The notes beneath the pieces were generated by a model that saw nothing but the letters and a program-made list of their open reading frames with translations, did not search any database and was not told the DNA's origin. This document shows, piece by piece, positions 32,090-44,651 of a DNA stretch of 64,000 nucleotides (the stretch's first letter is position 1; each line of letters begins with the position of its first letter). Made by a program: the position numbers and the translations under genes. The DNA is from Dipteris shenzhenensis (lineage: Eukaryota > Polypodiophyta > Polypodiopsida > Gleicheniales): NCBI GenBank assembly GCA_047967505.1, contig CM106540.1; one strand, 5' to 3'.

Positions 32090-32840
32090 GGAAAAGAAGA
32101 CCCAGTAATCTTTCATGGCCTAGTTGTCTCTTGCATTTTAAGAGAGCCCAGAGGTATTCTTGATTTGATACATACATATGTATGGGGTGCCCAGACCCGC
32201 AGCATCAATGGTTCACTTTACTACTTGACTTTCATCGATGACTATAGCAGATATTGTTGGGTCTATTTTTTGAAAGAGAAATTTGAAGTGTTTTCCGAAT
32301 TTCAAGAATTCAAAGCCATGGTAGAAAACCAGATAGGCAGAAAGATGAGGTGAATACATGTCTTCAACATTCATGAACTTTTGCAAAAATCAAGGCATTT
32401 GAAGACAATTCACATGTGCAAATACTCCTCAGTAGAATGCAAGAGCTGAAAGGAAGAATGGGACTTTAGCAGATAGTGCTAGAGCAATACTTAGTGAAAA
32501 GCATCTTCCGAATCAGTATTGGGCAGAAGCAATAGCTATAGCAAACTACTTGCTTAATTAGCTTCCTACCAAACTGATACAGGGTATGACTCCTTATGAA
32601 GCATTCACTAGACACAAGCCACACATTGGGCATCTTAGCATATTTGGTTGCATAGCATATGCCCACATAAATGATGATCATCACAGGAAATTGGATGCAA
32701 AGTCATGCAAATGCATCATGGTTGGCTATAGTGAAGAAAGCAAAGCATACAAATTGTATGATCCCATCAACCGCAAAGTCATTATCTCCAAAGATGTAAT
32801 CTTTGATGAGGAATCAGAATCGAAAACCTCACCTACATAG
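32090..32840 (+). pseudogene. copia integrase relic (C3)
   Basis: Reads the LDLIHTYVWG and YYLTFIDDYSRYCWVYF blocks (first catalytic Asp), VFSEFQEFKAMVENQIG, then, after frame breaks, AEAIAIANYLLN and MTPYEAFTRHKPHIGHLSIF with FGCIAYAHI, the end of the integrase core and the usual C-terminal region (YSEESKAYKLYDPINRKVII). The block with the second Asp and the Glu is damaged. Confidence 0.75.
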
Positions 32841-33049
32841 AAGATAGAAGCATCGACTTCACAATCATCTACAGCACAAGTTGATGAAGAAGAGCAAGAA
32901 TTGCCAGCAGCACCCCAAGGAGAGCCACAGTAGCTTAGACAGTCTACTAGGAAAAATAGACCTCTAGCCAGATTGACATATGCTCAGAAACGCAAAGCAA
33001 TTCAAGTTGAAACCACTAATTATGCTCTTATGACTACCATCATGGCTAC

Positions 33050-34027
33050 AGAAGAGCCAGTGTACTTTGAAGATGCAATAGACAAGCCAGAATGGCAAAC
33101 TACTGTGAATGAAGAAATGGATGCTTTGTATAAGAATAATACTTAGGAATTATGCGACCTTCCACCAGGAAAGAAGGCCATAGCAAACAAATGGGTATAC
33201 AAAGTGAAGTATAATCCAAATGGCAGTATTCAGAGATACAAAGCCAGATTAGTTGCAAAAGGATTTACACAACAATATGGTCAAGACTATGATGAGACTT
33301 ATGCTCCAGTAGCAAAGATGGATTCCATATGGTTCTTGATATCACTAGCGACACTCAGTAGATGGAATGTGTATCAGCTCGATGTCAAGAATGCATTTCT
33401 CAATGGTTATCTAGATGAGGAAGTCTACATTCAGGTTATGTTGAACCAGGAAAGGAGAATAAGGTTTGCCATCTCAAGAAAAGTCTCTACAGCTTAAAAC
33501 AAGCACCTAGAAGTTGGTACCGCAGAATCAACAAGTATTTTGCTGATTTGGGATACATGAAGTCCAATGCAGATCATACTCTCTACTAAAAAGTTCAAGG
33601 GGAAGACATTACTATTACACTTTTATACATAAATGATCTGATTGCTATAGGAAGCAAGGATACCTTCATCAGAAAATTGAAACAAGACTTATCTGCAGAG
33701 TTCGACATGAAAGATCTTGGACTTATGCAATATTGTCTTGGAATTGATTTCTGGAGGGATTCAAATAGCACATTCATGAGTCAACTCAAGTATGTTGATA
33801 GTCTCTTGAAGAAGTTTCATATGGCAGATTGCAAGATTGCAGCCACTCCCATGGAACAGAGTTTGAAACTTACTAAAGATTCAAAAAATCCTATAGTCAA
33901 TGACAGATACTACAGGCAACTCATCGGATCTCTTATATATTTGACAATCACATGGCCAGATATTTGTTATGCAGTAGCCTCACTAGCACAATTATGGCAA
34001 ATCCAAAACAGTCTCACTGGAATGTAG
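33050..34027 (+). pseudogene. copia reverse transcriptase (C3)
   Basis: Starts with the EWQTTVNEEMDAL block, then NKWVYKVKYNPNGSIQRYKA, GFTQQYGQDYDETYAPVAKM, YQLDVKNAFLNGYLDEEVYI and, after a shift, SLYSLKQAPRSWY. The catalytic box reads LLYINDLIAIG where active copia elements have Y-V-D-D, so one catalytic Asp is Asn (GAT to AAT). It continues with FDMKDLGLMQYCLGI and RQLIGSLIYLT. Confidence 0.85.
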
Positions 34028-34029
34028 CC

Positions 34030-34593
34030 AAAAGAGTCTTGAGATACATAAGAGGTACAAGACAGTTTGGGATAGAATACAAAGGAAGTCATCCACGGTT
34101 GCATGGATACTGTGACAATGACTATGACGGAGATCATGAGACCAAGAGATCGACATAGGGATATGCGTTTTTCCTTGGTCAAGGTGCTATATCATGGTTG
34201 TCAAACAAACAGTCAACTATTTCTTTGTCTTCGACTGAAGCAAAATATAGAGCACTCACTATAGGTGCATGTGAGGCTATATGGCTCAGAAGACTGTTGT
34301 CAGAAACAAATGACTTTGATGAGTCTAAGCCAACAACAATATACTGTGATAATCAATCGGCTCAAGCATTGGCCAAAAATCCAGTATATCACTCCAGGAC
34401 CAAGCACATTGATGTCAGAGAGCACTTCATCAGAGAAAGAGTGTTACTTGGTGACATCACACTCCAGCATTGTGATAGCAAAGAGAATGTTGCAGACATC
34501 TTTACCAAACCACTCGGTAAAGAGCTTTTTGAGAAACACCGATTAGCTCTTGGTTTGATGCAGACAAAGGACATTCCCATTAAAGGGGTGTGA
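34030..34593 (+). pseudogene. copia RNase H (C3)
   Basis: After a stop the RNase H continues with LRYIRGTRQFGIEYKG, GYCDNDYDGD (first Asp), then SNKQSTISLSSTEAKYRALT (Glu), TTIYCDNQSAQALAKNP (Asp) and HIDVREHFIRE, ending ADIFTKPLGKELFEKHR. The last 131 codons are open and well preserved. A TAG at 34156 interrupts the N-terminal part. Confidence 0.8.
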
Positions 34594-34941
34594 TGGAATG
34601 TAATGCTCGGTCCTTCGATTCCCCAGAATCATTATCTTGAGGGAAGGCCTACTTCATGATGTTGATCTTGAGGGAAGGTGTTAAGAGTTCACTCTCAACA
34701 TCATGTGATCATGTGTGCATAGCACCATCACGTGATCATATGTGCATAGCTCTAACCTTATAGAGTGCTATAAAGGAAAGGGTTAGATCCCCTAACCCTA
34801 ACCCTAAAAGGGTTTGTATATATCCTATTTTTTCAACTAAATCTAGTGTACAGTTAGTCATTTGTGGTGTGCTCTCTAGCTGTGCCCTCTCTCCTCATCT
34901 CCACTCTTTTCCTCTCCCCTCTTCATATTTTGTCACCCACA
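34591..34941 (+). repeat. C3 3-prime LTR
   Basis: Begins TGATGGAATG directly after the polypurine stretch TAAAGGGGTG and ends ...GTCACCCACA before the antisense gypsy relic. It contains a TATA-like GCTATAAAGGAAAG near 34766 and CCCTAACCCTAACCCTAAAA near 34790. Confidence 0.7.
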
Positions 34942-36383
34942 TGTTAGAGTAATCCCAAGAAAAAATATCCGCAAACTCTGACAATAGTCCCACCAACTCT
35001 ACCTAGAAATCCTCCTCTAGGAGTGTACTAATCTTCACTGGCTTAGAGCTCCTATCAGCTCCCAAGAATATTGTGTCTAGTACATCCTCTTGCACTTGTG
35101 TCATGTGTATCATGCACTCTTCAAATTCCCACTCTTGCTCAAAGACATCTTTCATGTCTATATCCACAGAAAGTGTGTCATCCATTGACTAGATCTACCA
35201 TGGTTGAGGACTCCATAGACAAAGTAGATACCTGTGACCTTCATGCACATGGTTTTCAATATTCCAAGTGGGAGAACTTGCCACCGCTAATCTACCATTT
35301 GAAGAAGGAATGGTGCATGCTTCCATTGTGTCCAACCCATATCCTTAAATCTTTAGTGTCACAATGTTCACCTCGGAACCTCCGTGGACAAGTACGTGTG
35401 AAAAACATCGACCATGTGCTCTTGCAAAAATGATAGGAATCCACATATCAGTGAGAGGTATGGCTGGAACCAAAACTGATGCTGCATGGAAGGCTTCACC
35501 TCAGCATTTTTGCTTCACCAGTTAAGGACTGTATGAGTGTTTTGTGGAATGGTGGCACCAATTGCAGCAATTGCCCCAATGAAATCTAAATTGGCACATC
35601 TAAGAGATCCTTCACTCTTGATTCATCAGACTGGAGGGGTTGCCATCTCTAGCTACTCATCCACAATTGCTACTCTACTTGGTACCGGTTCTAAAATTGG
35701 GCTTCAAAGTCTTGGATCAGTCTTCTTCCTAGGATGGCTCTTGCATTGCTCCACAGTGCACCACCTTCGCAAACTAAACTTTTCAGACTTTCTCTAGTCT
35801 AATTTTAGGTGCTAATGTTGCTTCTAGTGTTGTCTCCTCTTGAACCCAATTGATCACTTATCATCTCATTGCTTCTTGAATAGGCCACTGGAGCAGTGCT
35901 AGCATCTTTTTGGATCTACCCTGCACCACTTTGCTTGAATGAGTCATCACATTAGCTTTAAGTGAGATGGCAGGTCATCTTCCACAGTTTTCACCATCAA
36001 CATTTGGGCATTTTTCTCGCCATCTTTTGTTGTTTCATTTTCTACCAATCCCACTCTTGAACCTCTGGGCATTCGTTCTACCAGTGACGTTCACCAAAGC
36101 AAAAAAGGAAAGTCTTTGTTCGAGGATGACCCCATCCTCCACCTTCGCATCCACAGCCATGGCCTCCTCTGCCATCGCCTCTGGAGGGAGGTTGTTCTTG
36201 GGTCTCTGCTACGGTCCCAATTTGTTGCACATAAGAAGCTCCGAGCTCAATGTGACAAGGGTGTTGTCCATTGGGTTTTCCCTTGCGATGATCATGGACC
36301 ATGTCCATTGTAGTGACACTGCTCTATCATGTGCATATTGGTCATGCATCTAGCATACTTGGGGGGTGCACTACTAAGAAACC

Positions 36384-36588
36384 CTAAGTATCACGTGCAT
36401 TCAAGGGGTATGTAAAAAATGCCTCAACTAAAAAGTTCCCCCTAATAAATTGCCCCTATTTACTTGTAAACTAAAGGATTTTTTTCTAAATTTGAATTAA
36501 AAAACCCTCTTGTTTTTGTAATCTTGTTAATATTTTCCCAAAAACAGAATTAAAATACCCCTCCTTTTGAATGCACGTGGTACACTAA
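36384..36588. mobile_element. candidate MITE with CACGTGCATTCAA terminal inverted repeats
   Basis: Left end TAAGTATCACGTGCATTCAA plus GGGGTAT (36385-36411). The right end, read as reverse complement, is TAGTGTACCACGTGCATTCA followed by AAAGGAGGGGTATT (36553-36588). The roughly 205-base interior is AT-rich and non-coding. It lies inside the gag of G4, consistent with insertion. A target-site duplication could not be fixed by eye. Confidence 0.5.
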
Positions 36589-36749
36589 AATTTTGTCAGG
36601 TGAACCCCTTGAGATAGCACACCACTTGTGGTTCAATGCACACTCCATTACTGAATGACCCGGATTTCGGCAATGAACACACTAGAGGTCCTTCTTTCTG
36701 TGCCCTGTTGAGTGACTTCTAGAAGCTACAAAACCCTCTTTTCCTCCTT

Positions 36750-37374
36750 TTAAGGTCTTTTGGGTTTTTTCTCCTCTTCTACTTCTGATTCCTCACTACT
36801 CTTGTTTGTTGAACTTGCTTCCAAACTGTTTTCATCCGACTCATCATCAATGTCTCGATGTTTCTTCTTCAAATACTTCTTCTTAGTTTTAGTTCTTCCC
36901 TTGGATGACTTATAATGTTTAGTTGTTCTACCCAATAGTGCGCCTCTTGCATGGATCACCTGATCTATCAAATCATTTAGAGGAATGGTCCCTTTGCCCA
37001 CCATTGACATAGCCATCCGCACATCCTTTGCCAATCCATTGATAAAGTACTCATTCAACACCTCTAATGCTAGTCACTGGTTGGCTGAAGACTATTTGCA
37101 GAAGTTTTCAAAACTGAGCCACATAAGCCTCCACATCATGATCACCTTGCTTCAAGATCCACAATCCCTTCAGAGTTTGAGGAATCATATTTTCCTTGCA
37201 AAACCACCTCAAGGATGCGATCTTGATTTCATCGTAAGTCAAGAAGTGATCTGAACCATCTTGACACCCGCCCTTTGTGGAGGAACCTTTGCATTGTGTA
37301 TAGGTACTTGACATAGACTTTTTGCAGTGACACACTTTGTGTAGAGATTTAATCTTGATAACGTGTAAAATCAC
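36750..37374 (-). pseudogene. gypsy gag relic (G4)
   Basis: Two minus-strand frames, 37374-37108 and 37061-36750, together form a gag: a Trp-containing capsid part, then LNEYFINGLAKDVRMAMSM and a Lys/Glu-rich tail (KTKKKYLKKKHRDIDDESD). A shift and stop separate it from the zinc knuckle around 36640-36690. Confidence 0.65.
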
Positions 37375-37479
37375 TCTTAATGGAAATACTATCCCACTCT
37401 TTAGGGTTCAATTTTCTATTCACACTTGTAATCATGTGCTCAATATCCTTGTGGCCATGCTCCCTCCACACTATCAATG

Positions 37480-38750
37480 TGTAGTATGCTCTAACCTTAC
37501 AATATCCCATCCTTCCTCCCCATTACCTTTCATCCTTTCACTCTTTGCTATCTCTTTCTTGTCTCCCTTTCTTAGATCATAGTAGGGGAAGTTTGGGCTC
37601 AAAAAGGGCCTCATAAGGATGTGATTAGGAAAATTGTGAGTCTCCTAGTCCTCAGGTTAAAAGAGACATTCTAAAATGCAATTAATGGGAAGGTTTTAAA
37701 TATAGGTGTAACGTATCATGTGCCTTTGGATGGTGTAGATGAATTGATATTTCATCCAATGGTTCATTTAACATGGGATTGTGGTCTGTTGGATCATCCT
37801 AGTTGATCTAAAGGTGTGAATTAAGTGCCTTTTGTCCACCCTTTGATCTCATTCCCATCCAAGGGAGTAGGTGAGGTGCCTACTCCTCACCCTTGGATCT
37901 ACCTCCCCATCTAATGGCTAACAAGATCCCATGTGCCATCATTCAACACACTTGCCAAGTGGAGACCTCACACAATGCACCAAATTCCCTTGGATTAGAT
38001 CCTCAACAAGGGCACACATGAGGTGCCTACTCCTCACCCTTAGATCAAATCTAAGGGCTCACAACTATGACATAAATGTGTGGGCCATAAGGCATCTCCA
38101 TGCACGATACACCACGTTCCAACCATTGGATTAGCCACCAACTAAGGGTGCACACAAGGCACCTCATCCCACCATTATATCAGCCCCCAAATCTAAGGGC
38201 TCACATTCGATTGCCATGATGAATTAACTCGCATTTTGAATGAGATGTTGTGAGCTATTCGATCACTACCACATGCCACATTCAAGGGTTAGGAACAACT
38301 TGAACTATAGTAAATCTTCCACCATTGATTTCTTAGGAGGATCCAATGGTCATGATGCATTTTGAGGACCTGTACCAAAATAGATAGAGGTAAAGTGGTA
38401 GGTTGTCAGCCGTTTCACTAATCAGGAGAGGTTCAAAAAGCTCCATTATTTAAATGCCCGATCCTTCCGATTGGCCAACTCCTAATCTCAATTTCTTAAG
38501 GGCCTAATACAAGAGGCCTTTTTAGAGTCCAAAATTCCCCTAGTCCGGCTACTCTTCCCCTTAACTCCAAACCTCATTCCACTTTCACAATCCTTTTGTA
38601 CCATCCCAATCTACCCTTGCAACCCTTAAAACTCTTAGGTTATACTTCTCAACACTTATGCGCTTGATCCCATGGATACAACCTCTCCACTTTGCAAACC
38701 TTTTGAACCTTGGAGACTTTTCTAAGTTACCCTCCATCTCCTTTGTACCC
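37480..38750. repeat. intergenic region with recurring GGTGCCTACTCCTCACCCTT words
   Basis: The word GAGGTGCCTACTCCTCACCC followed by TTGGATCT/TTAGATC occurs at about 37873 and 38012. Related forms with CACCTCATCCCACC and AATCTAAGGGCTCACA occur to about 38210. No coding sequence is supported. Confidence 0.4.
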
Positions 38751-38767
38751 TTAAAACTCCCAATAAG

Positions 38768-39290
38768 GTGAAAACCTTCATCAACTGGCTACAAGAGTGC
38801 TACAATACGGTCTTTGGACCATTTGCAATCAACCTCTTTATCTCTCTTGCTGGTCTCATGACTTCTCCCCAGACAAACAAAGATCCACCAAAATACCCAT
38901 TTGGGTTGAATTGCCTAATCTACCCCTATCTCTTTGTAATCAACTTCTAGCTCTTTGTAGAGGTTTGGGTAAGGTGCTAGGTGTAGAAACCAAAAAGTTT
39001 ATGAACCCAAGGGAATCATCCAGATTTGAATTTAGATGTACAGCGTTGAGGAACTGCCAAGATTGTTAGTGATTCACAATAGGAATGGGAGTGTATTTAG
39101 AGGACAACACTTGCTATACAAAAACATCCCTAACTCTTGCTTTTTGTGTGGACTGGCAAGTCATTCACTAAAGAATTGTCCTTAGAAGGAGATTAAAACC
39201 AAACCTTGGACCCCTCTCACTCCCAAGCCTCCTATGCCACCAACTGAGAAATGGTAAGGCTCCTAATTTTAGTGTAGAAAAGATTCCTTT
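38768..39290 (+). pseudogene. LINE ORF1 relic (DUF4283-like plus zinc knuckle)
   Basis: The frame at 38797-39069 has IPIWVELPNLPLSLCNQLLA and LGKVLGVETKKFMNPRESSR, matching the DUF4283-type RNA-binding region of plant L1 LINE ORF1. Downstream at about 39127-39180 another frame reads CFLCGLASHSLKNC, a C-X2-C-X4-H-X4-C knuckle, followed by a Pro-rich end (TPLTPKPPMPP). Frameshifts separate the parts. ORF2 of possibly the same LINE lies 2.6 kb further on. Confidence 0.65.
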
Positions 39291-39299
39291 AGGTGAGGG

Positions 39300-41920
39300 A
39301 TCTCCCTCCAGTCCCAACACTACTCTGAACCAAGTGTTGATTGTAGTTCCATTTTTGTGCTTCAACAAGATCTCCTTTTATAAATCTAAAACTAGAAAAA
39401 AATTTCCCTCTTTGGAGGCCCGTATCTCCCAAATGGTGCAAAATCTAGAAAAAATTAATAGTACGATGTTTTAATCATCTTTTAATTCCCTACAACTTTG
39501 GTCATCATCACTTTTTGTTAAAATTTGTTATCTTTGGCCTCAAATATGCATTTTAGAATCAAGCACATAAATCCATGTAGAAAACTAGTCTAACATGCCT
39601 TTCTTGATCTTTGGGCCATAATTTCCCCATCCAAATCGTTGAATCAAGTAAATTACAAAATATTAAAATTGTAGTCTACAAGATAGTCTACAACTCTCTT
39701 ATACTTATGTTTCCCAAAATAAATCATCTTCCCATACATATTTGCCTTTCGAAATGGTAAGTCAATATTTTGAATGACAAATATATCAAAATTGTAAACA
39801 CAAAACATGGAAACAAAAATACAATGATGTGAGCTAAGGACTCACAAAGCGTATTCAAAAATGTACACATATTATACTCTACCAGGTTGCTCTACAAATG
39901 AATTTATAGTTTATGTATATTCCATGTGCATCCCTTTCAGTTTTGCCTGCATGGGTATTCACAAAATATATAGATGTTATACTCCAATATTCATCCATTA
40001 TAAAAAAGCAACATTGAAACCAATACGAACAAATGTCACTCTTAAACTTTTAGTGACATTTTGCATTACAAATATGTGTTGTCCTTATATGTAAGAATCA
40101 TATATATTATATGCATAACATAACCCTTAAGAAAAAAAACATATGTATGTCCCTAATTATGGCCTTGTACCTCAATTCCTAATAGCATTATTCGTGCACA
40201 TGTTTTATGCTTATGATACAATTGATTTACATATGTCACTTAAGATGCTCAAATACTTTTTGTGTTATAGACGTATGATGCATACAATGTCTTTCGGATG
40301 CTAAGCATTATGATATGACATGAATATCATTGTTTCGGCCTTGATGGATATGTTAGCTTTAAACCTTAAAAAACTTTCCACTTCTTTTAAATAAAGACAA
40401 TTAAAAACTTGTTTCCCATGGTTGTCCTATTTTCTTTCTAAATTTTTGCATGCTTCATTTCATATAATCTATATTTAAAAATGATGCATAGTGTTTTTTA
40501 GATCCAACAATTTGATCTTCTTAGAATTTAGGGGAAATGAAATTTTAGTCACATTCAAAGAAGATCTCTAGAAGAAGCTATATATTTGACAAAATTATAT
40601 AACAAAGTTTATTAATGCATATTGAATTATAATATCTCTTATATTTTTCATCATTCAAAGTGATTTGAACAAAAAAATCCAAATGGAAGCAATATCCAAG
40701 AGTATAACAGTTCCAAAGTATTGATATCAAAATGTTACTTGGGATATTCTTGTATATGGAGGCTTCCTTTCTCAAAGTTGAGAACTTCCATTCTATGTAA
40801 GGAAGAAATAAAAATGATCACATGCAAGATTCAGGTCTGTTTGTTTTTAAATGTGATTTAAAATCCAAGTCATTATACCTACATACATATTTTATCTGCA
40901 AGATTTCATCGATGACGTCCCATAGTACACAATCTAATACCATAGTTCACAATACCTACATACCTAATAATTTCTCTCATCTATGAATGAATTGGTATCT
41001 TTCAACACCATTGGGATTATTTCACAAATAAAAACTCATATCTAAGCGGGCCTACAAGTTAATCAAAGAATGTATAGCCAATGTACATAACAAGATTCTA
41101 TCTAAAAAGCCTTATTTGTATTTTCAATTGTCATCTAGAGAACATTCTCCAATGCTCTCCTCACCAAATTTTCATTCATTTGTAATAAATAATAGGGATG
41201 ACAATTTGTGATCATAAACAATTGCTTTCAAATGTAATTTACATTTCAACTCTAAACACATTAATACATCAAATATTACCATGGGCATACATACCTCTAT
41301 GCCCATTCTATTAACATCATTGTCATTTTTCTCCAACCCCTACATGTATACCTCATCTACAAGATCCCACAAACAACCTAGCACCTAATAACTACTCTCA
41401 CCCATGCACAACCTGGTACACTTCATCAATGATTCATATCGTAAGTAAAAGTTAGCATGGCTAACTTTTTCTTATGATATGTAGTTAGCATGGCTAGTTT
41501 GTATGCAGTTATACAAAAATTATCCTAAAGTGGTACATTTTGAAAGATTAGTATGATAATTTAAATTAAAAAATATAGATATCCATTGTTGTAGAAAACA
41601 TTGCTTGGTATATTAAGTCAAAGCATGTTTAGGCCCTGTTTAGTCGATTTACATGGAGCTCAATGCTTCCATTCAATGAATACTACTATTACATCAATTT
41701 GCCTTTCCAATAACTTTGGGATCCATAGAATAAATAATAATCATTGTAAACATGCCCCCCCATGGTAGTCATGAATTTTCTTATCATAAATATTGTCATA
41801 GTGCTTAGCAGATGACTACACTTGTGAGAACTCCCTCCCCAATTTCTCCAATAGAAGGTAATTGGTTTGCAAAAATGATAACACAATCACATATCCATTC
41901 TAATAGCATTGTTGACCCAA
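39300..41920. other. 2.6 kb AT-rich DNA without recognisable genes
   Basis: Long AT-rich sequence with only short frames. No domain, RNA gene or terminal repeat pair recognised. It separates the LINE ORF1 and ORF2 relics, so it may be an insertion or an old intergenic spacer. Confidence 0.45.
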
Positions 41921-41939
41921 ATCTCACAGTGTTCAAATG

Positions 41940-44651
41940 GCAATTGCATTATTATGGTGGGTGACTTCAATATGGTAGAGAACAAAACAAACAGATGGAA
42001 GGAAAAGGGCACATGCATTAGAGCATCTGAATAAAGAACACTGGCAGCTGGTTGATGTCAGTAACAACAAAGAGTTTACTTGGTGCAACAGTCAATTAGG
42101 GGAAAACAGAAGGGAGGCTAGATTAGATAGATTCTATGTTTCCCAAAGCTTGTTGAACAGACATCTATCTTTAAGGGTGGTAACATACTCTTCCTTGAGC
42201 TTGTCAGATCACAATCCTATTTTGTTGATATGTGATTTTGGATATGTGATTTTGGATCTAGTGAGAGGAGTCCCTCTTGGTTCAAAGCTGACCCCAAACT
42301 TTTCCAGCTTAAGAGTGTGCAGAAATTAATTAAGATGGCCTAGAATGGTGCTTTTTTAAAACACACCTCAGCGTCACATGCTTCGGAGCTGGCTATCAAG
42401 GATACTTAGAATATTTTAAGAGTAGCTAGAAAGAAAAGGGCATAGATCAGAGCTCAAAGGATGGATGGCATTCAAGATCATATCTACACTTTAGACAAGC
42501 CCACTAAGGAAACCTTCAGAATAATCAGGAGAAAAAGGTGTCAAGAAGAGATTCCCCACCTTAAAAGTCCCCCACCTAAATAACTCTGAGGAGAATATTG
42601 AATACATCCAGAACCACTTCAATGATCTACTCTCCAACACTTGTCCTCTAAATGAGGACACTCAAAGAGCAAGACAGCTATGTCAAATAATAGAGGATAA
42701 AGCTATTAAGTCTTTTGACCTCCCCTACCTAGACAGACCCTTCAGTCTGGAGGAGTTGAAAGAAGCTGTGGCTATCATGGTAGAGGGGAAGACTCTAGGG
42801 GAAGATGGTCTATCCATTGAGTTTTACAAAATTTTTGGGGAGCTAATTGGACCATACCTTTTACTGCTATAGCAAGAAAGTGTTATGAAAGGTTTTCGTC
42901 CTCTTCACATTAATGGAGGCATTATAAAATTGATTCCTAAGGAGGGACTTAAGGATGAGATAAAAAATTGGAGACCTCTTACAATGTTAAACTGCAGCCT
43001 ACAAAATATTTGCCAAAGCTCTAGCCCTAAGGATTCAAAGCAAAATGAAGGATTGGATTCTATCAGAGCAAAAGGGTTTTATCAAAGGACGTCACCTTTC
43101 GGAAGCAATCATCAATACTTGTTGGGAAGGATGTGAGTATGCCAAGGAAACCAAGCAGGATATTTGTTTTCTTAAGGTTGATTTTGATAAATTTTATGAC
43201 AGGCTAGAGTGGGACTTTATAATCCAATCTTTGCAGGGCATGGGAATGGGTCACTTTTTTGTTTCTAGTGTCAAGCTTCTGCTCACTAATGCTATAGCTA
43301 GGGTCAATGTAGATGGTATCATGAGTGACCACTTTTTTCTTAAGAGATCAATTAGACAAGGCTGCCCTTTAGCTCCTTTGCTATTTGCCATAGCTATAAA
43401 TTCTCTAGGTTGGCTTCTCAAAAGTCAAATACAAGAGGGATCTCTGAAGGGGATAGAACTGAGTAATGGTAAACAACTATTATGCCAAGATTTTGCTAAT
43501 GACACTATTGTGACTCTTAGAAACACTGATCGAGATGTTAGGTGTGTCATGGACTACCTGGAAGTTTCATGTCAAGCCTCAGGCTCATGTATTAACCACT
43601 CCAAAACTGGCTATGATACTCTCAGTGGGAAAGATCAGGGGGTTCTCCAATAGTTGGATTGTATTAAGATACAAAAAGGGATAGTTTTCAAACTTTTGGG
43701 GATCCCAATGGGGTTTGATATCACAATGAAATAGAGGTGGGATTGGGTATTGGTCTGATTCTAGAAAAAGCTGGACAAATGGAGAAGCTTTGAAGCCAAC
43801 CTGGCTGGTAAGAAATTGGTCCTCAACCATTGCCTCTATCCTATTGTTATTTTATATCTCTCTTGTTGGTCTCCATCCAAAATTGGTTTAGACAGATTCA
43901 TCAGACTATGTAGATCCTTTTTATGGGGAGATTCTAACAAAATTTCCAAGGTAATAAGGGAATATTGTATCAAACCCAAAGAAGAAGGGGGTCTAGGGGT
44001 GATTGACATTTCCCCTACTGCCAAAAAACTTTCTACCACCTAGATTATCAAAGTTTCTCTTCATCCAAAGGAGCATAGCTGCTGTTGAGAAACATGAGAT
44101 ATATTAGACCTTGCAGGGAACCTTACTGAAAAAATTATCCTTTTATCTCGGCTCTGTTTAACCCTGAACCCTATAAATCCAAGGGAAGTCCCCTATGGAA
44201 GTCTAATTGGGGGGATTTTGAAGAGATAAAAGCTTATCTTCTTTTCATTGGAAAAGGCACCTTTATGGCTATTGATTCTATTTGGGTGTTATCAATATTT
44301 AGATCTGCCACTCTGTGAGATGAGCAGTTCATAGTTGTAGCCAGCTTATTTAAGAAAGGTCTTAAATCTTGGGGTCAGCTTTGGAATAGAGATCATATCA
44401 GATGGAAATCTTGGCTTGAAATCAGAAGTGAGTTCTTCTTAACTAATCAACATCAGAGACTGATTATGGGAAGACTGGAATTATGGCAACGAGATGTGAG
44501 TTGGAAGGGAGGCTCAGTACTATGCATGCACAAGGGTTTAGCTGAGTGGGGTGCTCCTCTTTATTACCTATTCCAATTCCCACTACTGATATGGAGGATC
44601 TATTTAGAACTCTCAACAGCAGGTGGAAATGATGACAGATTCAAATGGTAC
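41940..44651 (+). mobile_element. LINE (L1-type) ORF2 relic: endonuclease and reverse transcriptase
   Basis: The order is the end of an apurinic endonuclease, with MVGDFNMVENK (about 41960), FTWCNSQ, ARLDRFYVS and LSLSDHNPILL (about 42200), a linker, RT at 42700-43650 and the C-terminal region with YCIKPKEEGGLGVID (43960-44010), then a cysteine-poor zf-RVT remnant to 44650. The LTR of G2 begins at 44652, so G2 inserted into this LINE or cut it off. Many stops and shifts. Confidence 0.8.
43045..43653 (+). pseudogene. LINE reverse transcriptase core
   Basis: 202 open codons: EQKGFIKGRHLSEAIINT, DICFLKVDFDKFYDRLEWDF (first catalytic Asp), IRQGCPLAPLLFAIAINSL and QDFANDTIVTLRNTD. The last box is F-A-D-D in active elements; here the first Asp is Asn (GAT to AAT), which should abolish catalysis. 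The preceding piece at 42885-43040 (IIKLIPKEGLKDEIKNWRPL) belongs to the same domain in another frame. Confidence 0.85.

Larger units (their letters stand above)
32090..34941 (+). mobile_element. Ty1/copia element C3 (3-prime part: integrase, RT, RNase H, LTR)
   Basis: Plus-strand copia element without gag, protease or 5-prime LTR. It contains part of integrase, RT with LLYINDLI, RNase H with the usual C-terminus, a polypurine stretch TAAAGGGGTG at 34581-34590 and an LTR at 34591-34941. Several stops and shifts (for example at about 32350, 32838, 33146, 33495, 34025) and the catalytic change make it dead. It abuts the gypsy relic G4 at 34942. Confidence 0.85.
34942..37480 (-). mobile_element. 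Ty3/gypsy relic G4 (gag, protease, start of RT)
   Basis: On the minus strand from 37374 downward come a gag region (AYVAQFENFCK; NEYFINGLAKDVRM), a basic linker, a zinc knuckle CVHCRNPGHSVMEC near 36640-36690, a second degenerate knuckle (CFGERHW..EC) near 36070-36110, a protease/linker region at 35800-35190 and the RT-entry segment LVGLLSEFADIFSWDYSN at about 34945-35000. It is cut there by the end of C3. A candidate MITE interrupts it at 36384-36588. Numerous stops; inactive. Confidence 0.65.

Noticed and set aside
34785-34815. CCCTAACCCTAACCCTAAAA as telomeric seed
   Set aside because: Short and inside the C3 LTR, next to its TATA-like site; probably chance or an LTR feature.
35967-36353. 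128-codon plus-strand ORF over the G4 relic
   Set aside because: It is antisense to a recognisable gag/zinc-knuckle region on the minus strand.
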